A DNA stretch of 62,634 bases from a virus: IMG/VR virus record IMGVR_UViG_3300028298_000008, positions 1-62,634 of that record; one strand, written 5' to 3'. The notes under the pieces were generated by a model. It saw only the letters and a program-made list of their open reading frames with translations. It was not told the origin of the DNA and did no database searches. The position numbers and the translations under genes are program-made. Below are positions 49,529 through 59,800 of this stretch, piece after piece (position 1 is the first letter of the stretch; every line of letters begins with the position of its first letter).

Positions 49529-50500
49529 TTATTCATACGAAGTTGTTGGGCTCAGCAAGACCATTCTTGCTGCTGTCGCCGCGGCCGCATCGCTGTAGTA
49601 AGCCTCAAACGGCAGCTCTACCAACACCCCTGCAGGACCGGTTACTACTGGCGCCTGTGGTTTCAATATAACCTCATCAAAAGAGAAGGTCATCTTTTCA
49701 TTCCCGGATGAACCGTCCCCATTGCCTTTGGTGAAACAAATTGTAAGAGCAATTTCTGTGTTAGCAATGGCAAGATCATACAATGTGGTGCTGTCAAAAA
49801 TAGCCCTCAGTGTCCCTGTTACTTTCGCAGATCCGGCTGGCAATGAATCCCTCTCCCCAGTACCATCAATGACATAGTTACTGCCATCAAGATTATTTTC
49901 AAGAGTAAACTCAAACTCAGTCACTCCCGCCAAGGCTGATCCGTCCTTGGTAAGAGCCGCCTCAAAGGCATCAAATGGAGTGAAACCAAGATCAGTGGGA
50001 GTAGAGTCCATTGTATTTACTGCTTCCGTTTCCTTTGCTCCCATAATATTCACAGAACACTCAATCATGCCTTCTGACTTACAAGACATGGTAAAGCTGT
50101 TCACCCGGCAGCCGTTGTACTGAAAATATTTTGGTGAGGCGAGATCAAGGAACTGCTTTTCAATAACCAATCCGTTAGGAAGGGAGCCGACTTTGAATGT
50201 GTGAGTTGACATTTCACCTGTTGCTGCATACCCATAATGACCATAGATATGCTGAAACAGCCTTCCATGCTGAGGAGACAGTTCAAAGGGAATATCCCCA
50301 GAAATCTCTGTATTGCCTCTTACAGGCTGTTGTGGATTTCTATCAGACCGAATTGTGTTTGAAGAGATCAGGTTCCTATTCAACCGCAAACTCTCGCTCA
50401 CAAATGGAAGATACATGGCATCCACTACGGCCGGATTTGTTTTGAAAGTGTCCTCAGTGTCGTAAATAAGTTTTACATTACTTCCCTGTTGCTGTGCCAT
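49529..50500 (-). CDS. Major tail tube protein
   Basis: 323 residues with AAGGAGG upstream. An N-terminal GSNVKLIYDTEDTFKTNP, the paired beta strands (TEISGDIPFELSPQHGR, GTLRAIFDS), and a C-terminal Ala/Thr-rich beta domain are typical of siphovirus tube proteins with an extra Ig-like or decoration C-terminal domain. Its location before G/GT and the tape measure supports this. Confidence 0.7.
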   Translation of the reverse strand: MAQQQGSNVKLIYDTEDTFKTNPAVVDAMYLPFVSESLRLNRNLISSNTIRSDRNPQQPVRGNTEISGDIPFELSPQHGRLFQHIYGHYGYAATGEMSTHTFKVGSLPNGLVIEKQFLDLASPKYFQYNGCRVNSFTMSCKSEGMIECSVNIMGAKETEAVNTMDSTPTDLGFTPFDAFEAALTKDGSALAGVTEFEFTLENNLDGSNYVIDGTGERDSLPAGSAKVTGTLRAIFDSTTLYDLAIANTEIALTICFTKGNGDGSSGNEKMTFSFDEVILKPQAPVVTGPAGVLVELPFEAYYSDAAAATAARMVLLSPTTSYE

Positions 50501-50505
50501 TTTAC

Positions 50506-50727
50506 TTACCTCCTTCCTCTATTTTTTCTTGGTTCTATTACGTCTTCCTTCTTTTTAGAAGACATTAAGGGAGGAGGGAAGTCAAACACCTCTCTCACCC
50601 TTCCTTTTCGCACCAACTGATCAATGGCATCATCTGGAAGATCATCCCTCATCTGTCCTTTTGTAAACACATAAGGACCAAAGGCAATCTTGTCTGGACC
50701 ACGCTCATATATTACTTTCCTTGACAT
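50506..50727 (-). CDS. Small hypothetical tail-region protein
   Basis: 73 residues, mildly basic. N-terminal beta part (KVIYERGPDKIAFGPYVF), then helical and Lys-rich. AAGGGAGG upstream. Often such a gene lies between the head-tail connectors and the tail tube. Confidence 0.5.
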   Translation of the reverse strand: MSRKVIYERGPDKIAFGPYVFTKGQMRDDLPDDAIDQLVRKGRVREVFDFPPPLMSSKKKEDVIEPRKNRGRR

Positions 50728-50728
50728 A

Positions 50729-51145
50729 TTACATACCTCCCTTAATATGACGATAAATAATCGAATAATCGATCAGCATTGCTTCCATCGCTTGTGTAGG
50801 ATCGATTACATAAATATCTGCCCCTGTTCTGAATGAGGTAACAGCATATCCTGACATCGTTTCTCCAGAATGCATCTTTTCGTGTATTGCCCCCAACAAA
50901 ACTTCCATATCGGAGTCCTGTGCCCACACTTCAATGGCAATACTCCAATCCCACGTTTCGTAACCGATAACAGAATAGTTGGGTTCTACTATTCTCCTCT
51001 CAACCCCTGAGTAAACAAATGCACAAGGCATTTTTACTGTTTCCATATCGATAAGGGTGTTTTTGTTTACTTGAACCTCTTGTAAAGCAGAAACACCTTC
51101 AAGTATTGTCTTTATTGTGGTTAAAATATTTGCTCTTGTGGTCAT
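50729..51145 (-). CDS. Tail terminator-like protein
   Basis: 138 residues with N-terminal TTRANILTTIKTILEG, a mixed alpha/beta core (VYSGVERRIV, WDWSIAIEVWAQD) and the placement after the gp10-like gene seen for tail terminators/completion proteins (gpU-like). Overlaps its neighbour by 4 bp (ATGA). Confidence 0.55.
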   Translation of the reverse strand: MTTRANILTTIKTILEGVSALQEVQVNKNTLIDMETVKMPCAFVYSGVERRIVEPNYSVIGYETWDWSIAIEVWAQDSDMEVLLGAIHEKMHSGETMSGYAVTSFRTGADIYVIDPTQAMEAMLIDYSIIYRHIKGGM

Positions 51146-51822
51146 TCTCCAAACCCACCCACTACAGTTCCACCTGTTATTCTCAAACTGAGAAAACCAA
51201 AATCATAACCGCTAAAAGCATCTCGCATGGCTTCTGCCATCTGTCTCTTTCTGTATGCAGCAATCTCATCAAGCTTCACACGCTGAGGAATTCTTATGGT
51301 CTTCTTTAATATAAATGCTGGTCTTATTTCCTTCCCCACCTTCCAATAAAGGGTATTCTCTTTTAATTTACTCTCCGATCCTCTTCTTGGTCTAAATAAT
51401 CTTGGATACAAATTCATCAATTGCCCTGGGACAAAAGGGGAAATCCAACCCCCGTCTTTTTTTCTCACCCAAGGCATTGGTACTGTGAACTTTTTCCCAC
51501 TGGTAGTAAAAACCCCACTGCTTCCAGTACCAACATGCAATGAGGCATATCTCGTTCCTTCCCCCACAACAAGAGCACCGATCACCGTTCCAGCACTTGT
51601 TCTCTGCACTGTATAAGTAGTCCCCTTATACAACTTGCCTGACTTATATGCAACAGAATCACTTCCTTTTCTACTCAAATGCTGTATCTTCAAATAAGAA
51701 ACAAAATCACTCATCTCCTTATGCATTACATCTTCCATGATGCCAGGAACGCTCATACCTCGCCGGACAACCCGCTGCTTAACATCCGGTTTCAATCTCA
51801 TTTGAAAGTTAATTGTTGGCAT
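51142..51822 (-). CDS. Head-tail joining protein, HK97 gp10-like
   Basis: 226 residues; central YAS-LH-x-GTGSSGVF and the closing RPAFILKKTIRIP are common in gp10/HK97-like tail-connector proteins, which stack below the portal. Very basic, consistent with contacts to the portal or DNA. Confidence 0.6.
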   Translation of the reverse strand: MPTINFQMRLKPDVKQRVVRRGMSVPGIMEDVMHKEMSDFVSYLKIQHLSRKGSDSVAYKSGKLYKGTTYTVQRTSAGTVIGALVVGEGTRYASLHVGTGSSGVFTTSGKKFTVPMPWVRKKDGGWISPFVPGQLMNLYPRLFRPRRGSESKLKENTLYWKVGKEIRPAFILKKTIRIPQRVKLDEIAAYRKRQMAEAMRDAFSGYDFGFLSLRITGGTVVGGFGE

Positions 51823-51824
51823 CT

Positions 51825-52562
51825 TTACCTCATTGTTGGCACTCTTCTATAAGGTCTTAAAATATCAACGACTTCAGCGAGTAATTTCATAGGAACAAGC
51901 TTTGAGAAAGACCCATCAGGCATGGAAATAGATGATATGCCTATGTCCTTCCTTCGCCTAAAAGCAAAAGCCATCTGCATCAATGCTGCAAGGCGAGCAT
52001 CATCTGGGCAACCACTCAAATAAGAATGATCTAAATACTGAGTCCCAGATGCCCACGCCACACCTACTGCGCCAAGCTGAGACCAATAAGTAGCATAATC
52101 CTCTCCAGTAATGGGCTTGTTGGTGGCTGCGGCAGTATGAGTTAATCTGCAACGATAATTCAAACTGTCTGTCCCAATAACCTCAGAAATAGAGGCTTCA
52201 GCATAACCACCTGTCCAAGCAATCAAAAGCTCCTTTGGATCAGCGTAAGGCGTTTCTGTGGCAAACTCAATCAAGCCTTCCTCCGCCCAGACGTAGTAAG
52301 CACTATTTAAAGTCTGAACGGAGCCGTCAAGTGTTACTGTTAAAGCCACATCTGTGTCAATGGGATAAGCAGGAAGATAATAAAATTTGCGTCCGGAATC
52401 AAAATATTTACTATATGCAGCTTTGACGAGATTTCTATTCAACCACGTCTCGATGCGCTTAGAAACAACATCATCAAAAATAGCCAACAGAGAATCTTGT
52501 GATACCTTATCAGTATCGATCTCCAAGAATGCTTTTAAATCCGGGACGCTGACGATCTTCAT
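51825..52562 (-). CDS. Head-tail connector (gp6-like) with an inserted carbohydrate-binding-like module
   Basis: 245 residues. N-terminal helix region (VSPDL-like PDLKAFLEID, WLNRNLVKAAYS) and C-terminal Ala/Met-rich helix (ARLAALMQMAFAFRRRKD) match the gp6-like head-tail connector. Between them lies YRCRLTHTAAATNKPITG to YWSQLG (nt 52072-52177), almost identical in layout to a stretch in the gpJ-like protein. ATGA overlap with the next gene. Confidence 0.65.
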   Translation of the reverse strand: MKIVSVPDLKAFLEIDTDKVSQDSLLAIFDDVVSKRIETWLNRNLVKAAYSKYFDSGRKFYYLPAYPIDTDVALTVTLDGSVQTLNSAYYVWAEEGLIEFATETPYADPKELLIAWTGGYAEASISEVIGTDSLNYRCRLTHTAAATNKPITGEDYATYWSQLGAVGVAWASGTQYLDHSYLSGCPDDARLAALMQMAFAFRRRKDIGISSISMPDGSFSKLVPMKLLAEVVDILRPYRRVPTMR

Positions 52563-53287
52563 GTCTTACTTCTCCGTTTCAAACCAGACCTGCCAGGCTG
52601 GCGCAGGATGGCTCTATGTTTCTTTGTGTCCATGAGCTTGTCTTCTACCTCACCCTCTTTGGTCTTTTCAACTCCTTCTTCGGCTCCACTTTTTTCTTCT
52701 TTTTCTTTTTCCTCTCCTTCATTCACTTTTCCCTCCTTTACTTTTTCTGTTTTGTCTTCCCCCTGCACCTTTGAAGACTTTTCCAAGGTGATAGTGATAA
52801 CTTCTTCAATTGGAGGCACTCTCTTCACAACAGGGACAATGCTTTCTTTTGGAACAACAAGAATAAGACCAACACCTTCCCCCATTTCTTCTTCCTCCTC
52901 TTTCTCCTTTTCTGAGGGAGGATCCACCCTGTCAAAAACCCAATACCTTTCCATGTATTCTTGTTCTGTTAAGGAAATAATTGTCCCTGATGGGGAGTCC
53001 TTTCCTGTGATAGAATCGGGGTAGGTATACCCTCCACGAATTTTCACTTTGATTTTGTTCACTGTTGTGGCATGATTGCCGTCCTTAATTTCCTGAAGTT
53101 TTCTGTCATAGAAATCTCTCTCTGCCTGATTCTTTGGAATGATCTTTTCAAGAATATGACTTGCCTTACCATATTCTTCCTCCGTAACTTCCAGAACAGA
53201 GTCCTCAGGATAAACTCCATCACTTCTTGATTTCTTCTCTTTGAGTTCGAGATTGAAAGTGTATCCATGTCTGACTTTTACTAACAT
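52559..53287 (-). CDS. Charged virion protein with Glu/Lys-rich tail
   Basis: 242 residues from the ATG at 53287 (AAAGGAGAG upstream; the ATG at 53347 overlaps the hairpin region and is unlikely). Two related beta motifs (KVRHGYTF, KIRGGYTYPDS), then a ~95-residue Glu/Lys/Val-rich low-complexity segment and a basic end. Function unknown; sits between the decoration-like and connector genes. Confidence 0.55.
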   Translation of the reverse strand: MLVKVRHGYTFNLELKEKKSRSDGVYPEDSVLEVTEEEYGKASHILEKIIPKNQAERDFYDRKLQEIKDGNHATTVNKIKVKIRGGYTYPDSITGKDSPSGTIISLTEQEYMERYWVFDRVDPPSEKEKEEEEEMGEGVGLILVVPKESIVPVVKRVPPIEEVITITLEKSSKVQGEDKTEKVKEGKVNEGEEKEKEEKSGAEEGVEKTKEGEVEDKLMDTKKHRAILRQPGRSGLKRRSKT

Positions 53288-53310
53288 TGCCGCTCTCCTT
53301 TCTTTTTTAA

Positions 53311-53337
53311 TAAGGGGCAGGCAGAACCTGCCCCTTA
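53311..53337 (-). terminator. Strong hairpin between decoration-like and connector-side genes
   Basis: Perfect 11-bp inverted repeat TAAGGGGCAGG / CCTGCCCCTTA with a 5-nt loop. On the minus strand it is followed by ATTAAAAAAG rather than a T-run, so it may stabilise the highly expressed capsid transcript or partially terminate. It is the strongest intergenic hairpin noticed in the window. Confidence 0.5.
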
Positions 53338-53355
53338 CTTTTAACAAAACCGACT

Positions 53356-53775
53356 TTACACAGCCGGTACTATCGTGGCTTCACCAAGAACAACGGCTAC
53401 GCTCACATTTGCCGTCGGAGAAGATCCTCCCGTAAATGTAGGAGTGACTGTTGGTTTCACCCATCTCTTTCGTGCCTTGAGATCAACATTCACCTCAAGA
53501 TAGGAACCGGGAATATCCGCATTCTCACCTGTGATCGTTGTCGTTTCCGAAATGGTAACTGCGGCATAGGTGCCACTTTCCGTGTCACTTTCCTGCAAAC
53601 CAAATTCGATCTGCACATTCGTGGGAGAATTTGCGGTATAACCGCAACCAATTCCGAACTTGGCACTCTCGTATCCTTTACGATCAAAAGCAATGCCGGA
53701 CACCACCGTTTCTCCTGAAACAATCTGTGGATAGAACTTTAACAAAGTCTTCAATTCTTCGCTTACTTGCTTCAT
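53356..53775 (-). CDS. Capsid decoration-like protein
   Basis: 139 residues directly after the major capsid gene; beta-sandwich pattern with Thr-rich strands (FGIGCGYTANSPTN, VAVVLGEATIVPAV) and GGGGAGGTG upstream. Matches the size and position of decoration or spike proteins of HK97-fold phages. Confidence 0.55.
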   Translation of the reverse strand: MKQVSEELKTLLKFYPQIVSGETVVSGIAFDRKGYESAKFGIGCGYTANSPTNVQIEFGLQESDTESGTYAAVTISETTTITGENADIPGSYLEVNVDLKARKRWVKPTVTPTFTGGSSPTANVSVAVVLGEATIVPAV

Positions 53776-53789
53776 GATTTCACCTCCCC

Positions 53790-54995
53790 TTATTCTGCCG
53801 ACTTGGCGTCGTTGATTAAGCAGAAGGATTGACCATGACGCGGAGCAATGTCAACTTCCTGAAGAATTCTGATCCAGGTCTGATCCTTCTCGAAGGAATC
53901 ATGAGCTTCCTGAGAAGCCATCATTTCCATACCACCCCACTGACCGATCATTAACTCTGCCCAGTTGCCGAAATAGACTTCGGTCAAATCCGTTCCTGTA
54001 GTGCCTTTGGTCAGATTAATAGGAATCTGTGTGGTCATTTTGTAGGGGTATCCGAGCCAATTCTGGAACACGGACTCGGTGATGGGAGCAATGATGTACT
54101 GCCCACCTGTATCACCACTGTACTGAGCAACCTTCAACTTGAGCAACTTCCGTCTGATCGCCGGATGGAAAATGTATCCCAGCTTGCCTCTCAAGGCATT
54201 GTCAACAGCCAGTTCGTACTCCATGTCAATCAGATTGTCAAAGGTCAAATTCCCACCATTGGTGCCGATTGCTACCGTATTCAAATCAGTGGCGATATTT
54301 ACGCCAGACGGCTGATTCGAAGATCCGGAGCCTCTTAACGCCTTCAAGTCGATCTGAAGAGCAATGGCTGTGGCGATGTCACTTCGAACAAGAGCTTCTG
54401 CCGAAGGATTCGACAGTTTGACCAAGGTGTTGGAAAGCTTTACCAACGCCCCGACTTTCTTCGGGGTCATGGTGAGCTGACCAAGGGTCAAATCAGATGG
54501 TGTAATGGCAATATTCTCACCAACCCAATACCCCGTAGCTCCACCGGTCTGTTTGGGAATCTGCACCGGAGAACCAACCAATCCTGAAAGGATTGTGGCG
54601 CCGGAGGCGACGACTACAGACTCCGCCCGTAAAAGTTCAATGATCTGAGCAATGTATTCCGCAGGCACGATGTACGCACCCGCTGAACCAGCACCCAGAC
54701 CGCCCATATCCTTTACCCGTTTGCGTGTCTCGGCAAAGACCTCTTTCTCATATCCAGCCTCAGACCAATCATTCCAACGCATGGCATGAGCTGCTCTGAA
54801 GAAAGAGAACACATCCTTCCCTATATCAACACCAGGCAAGGACACCTTTCGCGGAACAACAATGGCTTCAAGGTCTTTCATCTTCTGATCCAGACGAGCA
54901 AAGTCCTGACGAAGCCCCTCATTCATCTCACCAAACTGATCGATGAGATTCTTTTTGTGTTCTGCGAGTGCCGCTTTAATCTGTTCCAACATCAT
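53790..54995 (-). CDS. HK97-fold major capsid protein
   Basis: 401 residues, TAGGAGG upstream. An N-terminal delta-domain-like coiled coil (about 1-50), a possible cleavage region before RKVSLPGVDIG, then GGLGAGSAGAYIVP and SPVQIPKQTGGATGYWVGEN, both typical of HK97-type coat proteins, ending with TWIRILQEVDIAPRHGQSF. It should form the head shell, with the delta domain removed by the protease upstream. Confidence 0.85.
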   Translation of the reverse strand: MMLEQIKAALAEHKKNLIDQFGEMNEGLRQDFARLDQKMKDLEAIVVPRKVSLPGVDIGKDVFSFFRAAHAMRWNDWSEAGYEKEVFAETRKRVKDMGGLGAGSAGAYIVPAEYIAQIIELLRAESVVVASGATILSGLVGSPVQIPKQTGGATGYWVGENIAITPSDLTLGQLTMTPKKVGALVKLSNTLVKLSNPSAEALVRSDIATAIALQIDLKALRGSGSSNQPSGVNIATDLNTVAIGTNGGNLTFDNLIDMEYELAVDNALRGKLGYIFHPAIRRKLLKLKVAQYSGDTGGQYIIAPITESVFQNWLGYPYKMTTQIPINLTKGTTGTDLTEVYFGNWAELMIGQWGGMEMMASQEAHDSFEKDQTWIRILQEVDIAPRHGQSFCLINDAKSAE

Positions 54996-55045
54996 TTACG
55001 TTTCCTCCTATTCTTAAAAATTATTTTTACTATGAACAGACATTC

Positions 55046-56584
55046 TCACTGCTCCTTGCCTGATGGCGGAACTGAAAATATCTTTTTCATCTCTTGATTA
55101 ATGTCCGCAACAAATTCCTTAACATAAGAAACAGCTTCTTCGTTTGCTTCCTCTGTACCAAGACCAAGCGATAAACGAATTCCATCTGACATCTCCTTCA
55201 GTTTTTCAGGACTGACGGTGTCTTCAATGTCCTCTTCCTCTGCCTCCACAGAAGAGTCCCCTTCTTTTGGAATAATCACAGGGGTTTCTTCTTCTGCCAG
55301 GTCTGTTTCCTTTTTCTCATCGGCTGGTATTAATGTTACAGGGGTTTCTTTCTGCACAGAAAGAGCATTGACCCCATCCCGAATCTCAATCAACATGTCT
55401 TTCAAGTCCCGAAGGAAGGTCTTGTCAACGTAGACAATCATTTCCAACTCATGACTATCTTCAAAACTCAGGGCTGCCCCTTCCTCATCAAAATCAACGT
55501 AATTGGTTTCCCAGATGACATCCACTTCCTTAATAGGATGATCTTTGTACCACTTCTTCGCTTCCGCCATCGTCCATCCATCAGCTTTCGGAAAACGTAA
55601 AGACTGGATCGCCCATTCGTCTTTGCCTTTATATTTCCCGTAAATGCCATTGACTCTCGGCTTCGTTTTCTTGAGGGAAGTATAACGAAATTTTTCGAAC
55701 AAAGATGGGTCTTTCAAACGGTGACGAATTTCCTTTTCTGTCTCCTCCCATTTCTTTGCCTCAATTTCTAATGCCTCCAACTGCTCTGGAGTAAGGGCTA
55801 CTTCTTCCTGTGGGTCCGATTCTTTTCCAGGACCAGGACGTTCCACTCTTCGCATCTCTCCACCACATTTTGGGCATTTGATATCCGAACAATGCTTGGC
55901 AGATTCCACCTTATGGCTGCATTTAATACACTCGCAACTGAATTTTTCTTTGTTCTCTTCTTCTTCAGCCACTTTCTCCAAAATAAGTGTTTCAATATCC
56001 TCAAGCTCTTTAAGGAAAGGATCATCCGGATTCAATTCCTTCAAAAACAACTGAATCTCCTCCTCCATCTCTTTTGACACCACACCAGAGTCAAAGCTTC
56101 TCTGCAATGCCGATGGGTTAGCCGGAATCAGAACCTGACTTGTCTCCAACAATTCAATTTCTGTGTAATCGCATCGACTACCATCATGCTTCTTTGATTC
56201 CTCGTCATTATGCTCGACATAAGAAACAGGGATAAAACCGATGCTGAACGCAGCGATTCCTTTCTCGGCAAGCTTCCAGCCCCAATCCGCTTCTGGATTT
56301 CCTTCACCAACATACCATTTGGGACGAGCAACCACCTCATTCCCCTCGATCTTGATTTTTTCAAACTCACCGATCTGATTCATCAGACCACGATAAGCAT
56401 GAGAAGAAAGCAAAACAGGGTGCTCCATAAAAGACTTGATTGTTTTCTTAAAAGAAGAAGCCAAGACTCGCTCGCCGTGCCTGTCCAATACTTCACTGGA
56501 AATCACAACCTCCGCTGTGTATTTCGTAGGGTCGATACTCCTCACTTTAGCCTTGAAATATTTAATTTTCTTGTTGGCTGGCAT
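55046..56584 (-). CDS. Prohead protease with zinc ribbon and extra C-terminal domain
   Basis: 512 residues, much longer than the ~200 of HK97 gp4-type proteases. Residues 1-170 carry the protease: RHGERV, SSHAYRGL (His 62), AAFSIGF (Ser 114) and a GS-x-CDYTEIELLETS-like C-terminal strand. At about 217-240 lies a Cys-rich zinc ribbon (C-x-C-x2-C and C-x4-C-x2-C), then a helical/beta domain (YTSLKKTKPRVNGIYGKYKG; WAIQSLRFPKADGWTMAEAKKWY) and an acidic tail. The rest could be scaffold or a portal contact. Confidence 0.8.
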   Translation of the reverse strand: MPANKKIKYFKAKVRSIDPTKYTAEVVISSEVLDRHGERVLASSFKKTIKSFMEHPVLLSSHAYRGLMNQIGEFEKIKIEGNEVVARPKWYVGEGNPEADWGWKLAEKGIAAFSIGFIPVSYVEHNDEESKKHDGSRCDYTEIELLETSQVLIPANPSALQRSFDSGVVSKEMEEEIQLFLKELNPDDPFLKELEDIETLILEKVAEEEENKEKFSCECIKCSHKVESAKHCSDIKCPKCGGEMRRVERPGPGKESDPQEEVALTPEQLEALEIEAKKWEETEKEIRHRLKDPSLFEKFRYTSLKKTKPRVNGIYGKYKGKDEWAIQSLRFPKADGWTMAEAKKWYKDHPIKEVDVIWETNYVDFDEEGAALSFEDSHELEMIVYVDKTFLRDLKDMLIEIRDGVNALSVQKETPVTLIPADEKKETDLAEEETPVIIPKEGDSSVEAEEEDIEDTVSPEKLKEMSDGIRLSLGLGTEEANEEAVSYVKEFVADINQEMKKIFSVPPSGKEQ

Positions 56585-56605
56585 ATTCTTTACCTCCCGT
56601 CCTGT

Positions 56606-56839
56606 TTATTTAATCTTTTTAAAACCTAAGCACTTGCCATCAGCGTCAAGGTGAACATCCATACAACCACATTGATAAACCCCAGGCATCGGGCTTACAT
56701 TGAATGCACACTCGCCATTGTCGCACGTCAATCCGACCTTCCTTAACAAGCACCCGTTTTCCGTCCATTTTTTACATTCCTTAGCTTCACAGAAGTATCT
56801 TCCTTCAGCCTTCTTCCAAGTAACTTTTGATTTACTCAT
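56606..56839 (-). CDS. Small Cys-rich protein
   Basis: 77 residues with eight cysteines (YFCEAKECKKW, GCLL, CDNGEC, YQCGCMD, GKCLGF), a double zinc-knuckle pattern. Encoded between portal and protease with a 4-bp overlap at the portal stop. Unknown. Confidence 0.6.
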   Translation of the reverse strand: MSKSKVTWKKAEGRYFCEAKECKKWTENGCLLRKVGLTCDNGECAFNVSPMPGVYQCGCMDVHLDADGKCLGFKKIK

Positions 56840-59800
56840 ATCACTAACTCCTTTTGCAATAGATAAACGACTACACTATGAATGTGAGTGCCATTTTCAT
56901 CCTTATCCTTAGTTTCAAAGCGCCACTTATCTCGCACTTCTAAAGAATTCTTCTTATACAACTCCTCAATTTCACTGATTTTGAAATTGATCTCCGTTCT
57001 GTCCTCCTCCCCACCAGGAGTATAATATGTCGTTTTGATGTAAAGGTAAAGCAGAGACATTCCTTTATTCTTTAATACCCTGCTCACCTCTTTAATACTT
57101 GCATCCATTTTAGTGGAATGAAGAACGGACAAAGAATAAACGAGATCAAAAGTATTTCTTCCAAAGCGTAAAGCTTCCGCATCCCCAACTTCAAAGGAAA
57201 CATTCTTCAGTTTGTTATTCCCTTTAGCAATTTCCACTGCTTCAGGCGACAAATCAATTCCAATGACATTATAACCCTGTTCCCCAAAGAAAATAGAGTC
57301 CCGACCATTACCACATCCTATATCAAGAACATTGGAGATGGTGGTATTCATCATTTCTGCTTTCACTGCCGCTTTTGCAAGAGGGGAAGGATTCAAACTT
57401 GTTGCCCAATGAGGGTCATTCTTCCAAGCCTCAATCCAATCGTCTCTCGACATATCCTGTTTCGTAATAGCGAGAGCAGTGTTAATCTCTTTCCTTGCTC
57501 TTTCCATTTCAATGTTCCTGCCAAAATAAAAAGCTGTGTCAACTTCGTTCTCTGCTACAGTATAACTTTTCTGCGTCAAGTAATTATATATCTCCCGTAC
57601 CTTCTCAGCAAAAACCTCTTTATCATTACCATTTTTACTCTTAAATTGCTCAAAAGCATCTATTAAATTGCCTATTAGGGCTTTAAAATTGCTTACTACA
57701 AACGAGGTTTTTGCATCAATAAAACGGGCAATTTCTGCGTCGTTGCCATTTGAAGGCTGTTCTGAGCTTGCGCCTATCTCATTCCAAACAGAATATTGTC
57801 CTCTGTAGACAGCAGTGAAGAAAACTTCCTTTAATTCTCGCTGAAGTTTACCATAACACTTCTCAGATCGATCAATATCCCTATCTTCATATACTGCCTC
57901 AAGAGCATCCTTTCTCTGATTAAAAAGCAATGTCTTAATCTTTGCTTTAAACTCCTTTTCGATTGGTTGTTTATATATTTGATAAGGATTGTTTTCGATC
58001 ATTGGGGTTTTTACCATCTCAATTACTTTCTTTGATTCTTCTTTCGGAGCTTCTGGTTTGTCCTTCCCTGGAGCTTGGTTCTGTGCTCCACCATGAGCCA
58101 TAATATAAGCATAAGAAGAATAACCTCCAGGAATGAAGGCGTCATTGCCCCATTTTACGTCCTGCATACCAAGCTGAAGTCTTTTGTTTATCATATTGAT
58201 TGGCCAACCCATACTCCACATAAGTTTGGCAGTAACCACCTTATCCTTATAATTCTCCTGCAATGCTCCGACAGTGGCAAGATCAAACTCACCCCAAATT
58301 CTCCCCTTGCCTCTGCGGACACCTATCCTGGAGAAGAACTTCGCCCAAAGCACTTCTTCAAAATAAGTAACCTTCGGCATCAAGCACTCTTCCCAAAACG
58401 CCTTGTGTGCTGCCTTTGATCCTTCATAGGACTTCACGTCCTTAAAAAGCCCCAATACGACTTCGTTCACACTGTAGGCGGCAAAGATTTCCTCACGGGA
58501 CATCTTCTTGCCATCGATAAATTCCATGTCCCGCTGACCAAGCCTGCTTTCTGTGATCTTTGCTCCACCTTCTGCAATAACAATCCTATGCGCCTTCTTT
58601 GATCCTTTATGCCTATCTTCAAACTGCTTCAACATCCTATCATAACTATCATCATTCAACTCTTCCGGTACAGTGATATTCAAAGATGTGACCGCCCCAT
58701 TCTCGAAGAATACCTTATTATACATCGATGCATGATAATCTGACTCTACGCTTAACTTGGATGCTTCGAGTGGGGATAATCCTCGTAAATCATTGTATGG
58801 ATTAAACATTTTGAAATGGATGATTTGGCTCAGAGGGAATATTACTTCTATTTTCCCCGAGTATTTCCAACCCAACAACCAATTTGTTTTTATATCTATC
58901 ACAGGCTCAAAGCGGGAAGGTGGAAATGTCCATATCTCTTTAGGTATCTGGGAAACATCGTCTCGTCCTTCAAGAATCCAAAAGGCTTCACCAGCCATTT
59001 CATAGAAACCGAAAGTGGCCTCAATCAACTTACTCAAGGTCATCAGAGGATTTGGATTTTGAAAAAGTTCGTAAATTGGTCCTTCTTCAACTCTCTTTGG
59101 CTCAATATCGTCTCCAGCGTCTTTGCGAATGATAAAAGGAACTCTTGCTATGTTTGACATGATGGCATTGATGCAATTATGAGTGGCAACACCAAATGCC
59201 AAATAAGAATGCTCCTTCCTCACCTCCAAATTAAAAACAGGTAGGTTGTTGACCTTCTCATATCCAATTTTATTAACTGGAAACTTTGCATATCCTTTTT
59301 CTATAGCACAAATACTTTTACCAGCATTCCACGAACCCTTCTCCTTCTTCCAAAGCATGTTTTTAAAAATCAAATTTGCCCTTCGTTTATAACCCCCACC
59401 AATTCTTAATCGGAAACTATCACGACAATCACACATTTGGTTAATTACCCAACGTCTACAACCTTCTTTTTTAAAAACATAAGGAACAATCCCTTGTCGC
59501 AACAGCAAAAATCTTAATCCTTCAACAAGAGAAGGGGAAATTGTATCAAGATTAAAATCACCATTAGGACTTTCACAACCATCCCCCCTCCAAAACCCCC
59601 TCAAGAGGAACATTGTTTTTTCAATTGGGAGTTTAGCAACCCAATCAGGTATCTTCTTATAAGATGCCCCGGTTCCAAACAAAAGGAAAAAGTCACTGGC
59701 TATTCTTGAATTAAAAAGAACGGAAACCCTTCCCTCAGAAGGTGCTTCCAAAGAATGACTAATACCAAAACACTTTTGCATCAAGGATTTAGTCTCATCA

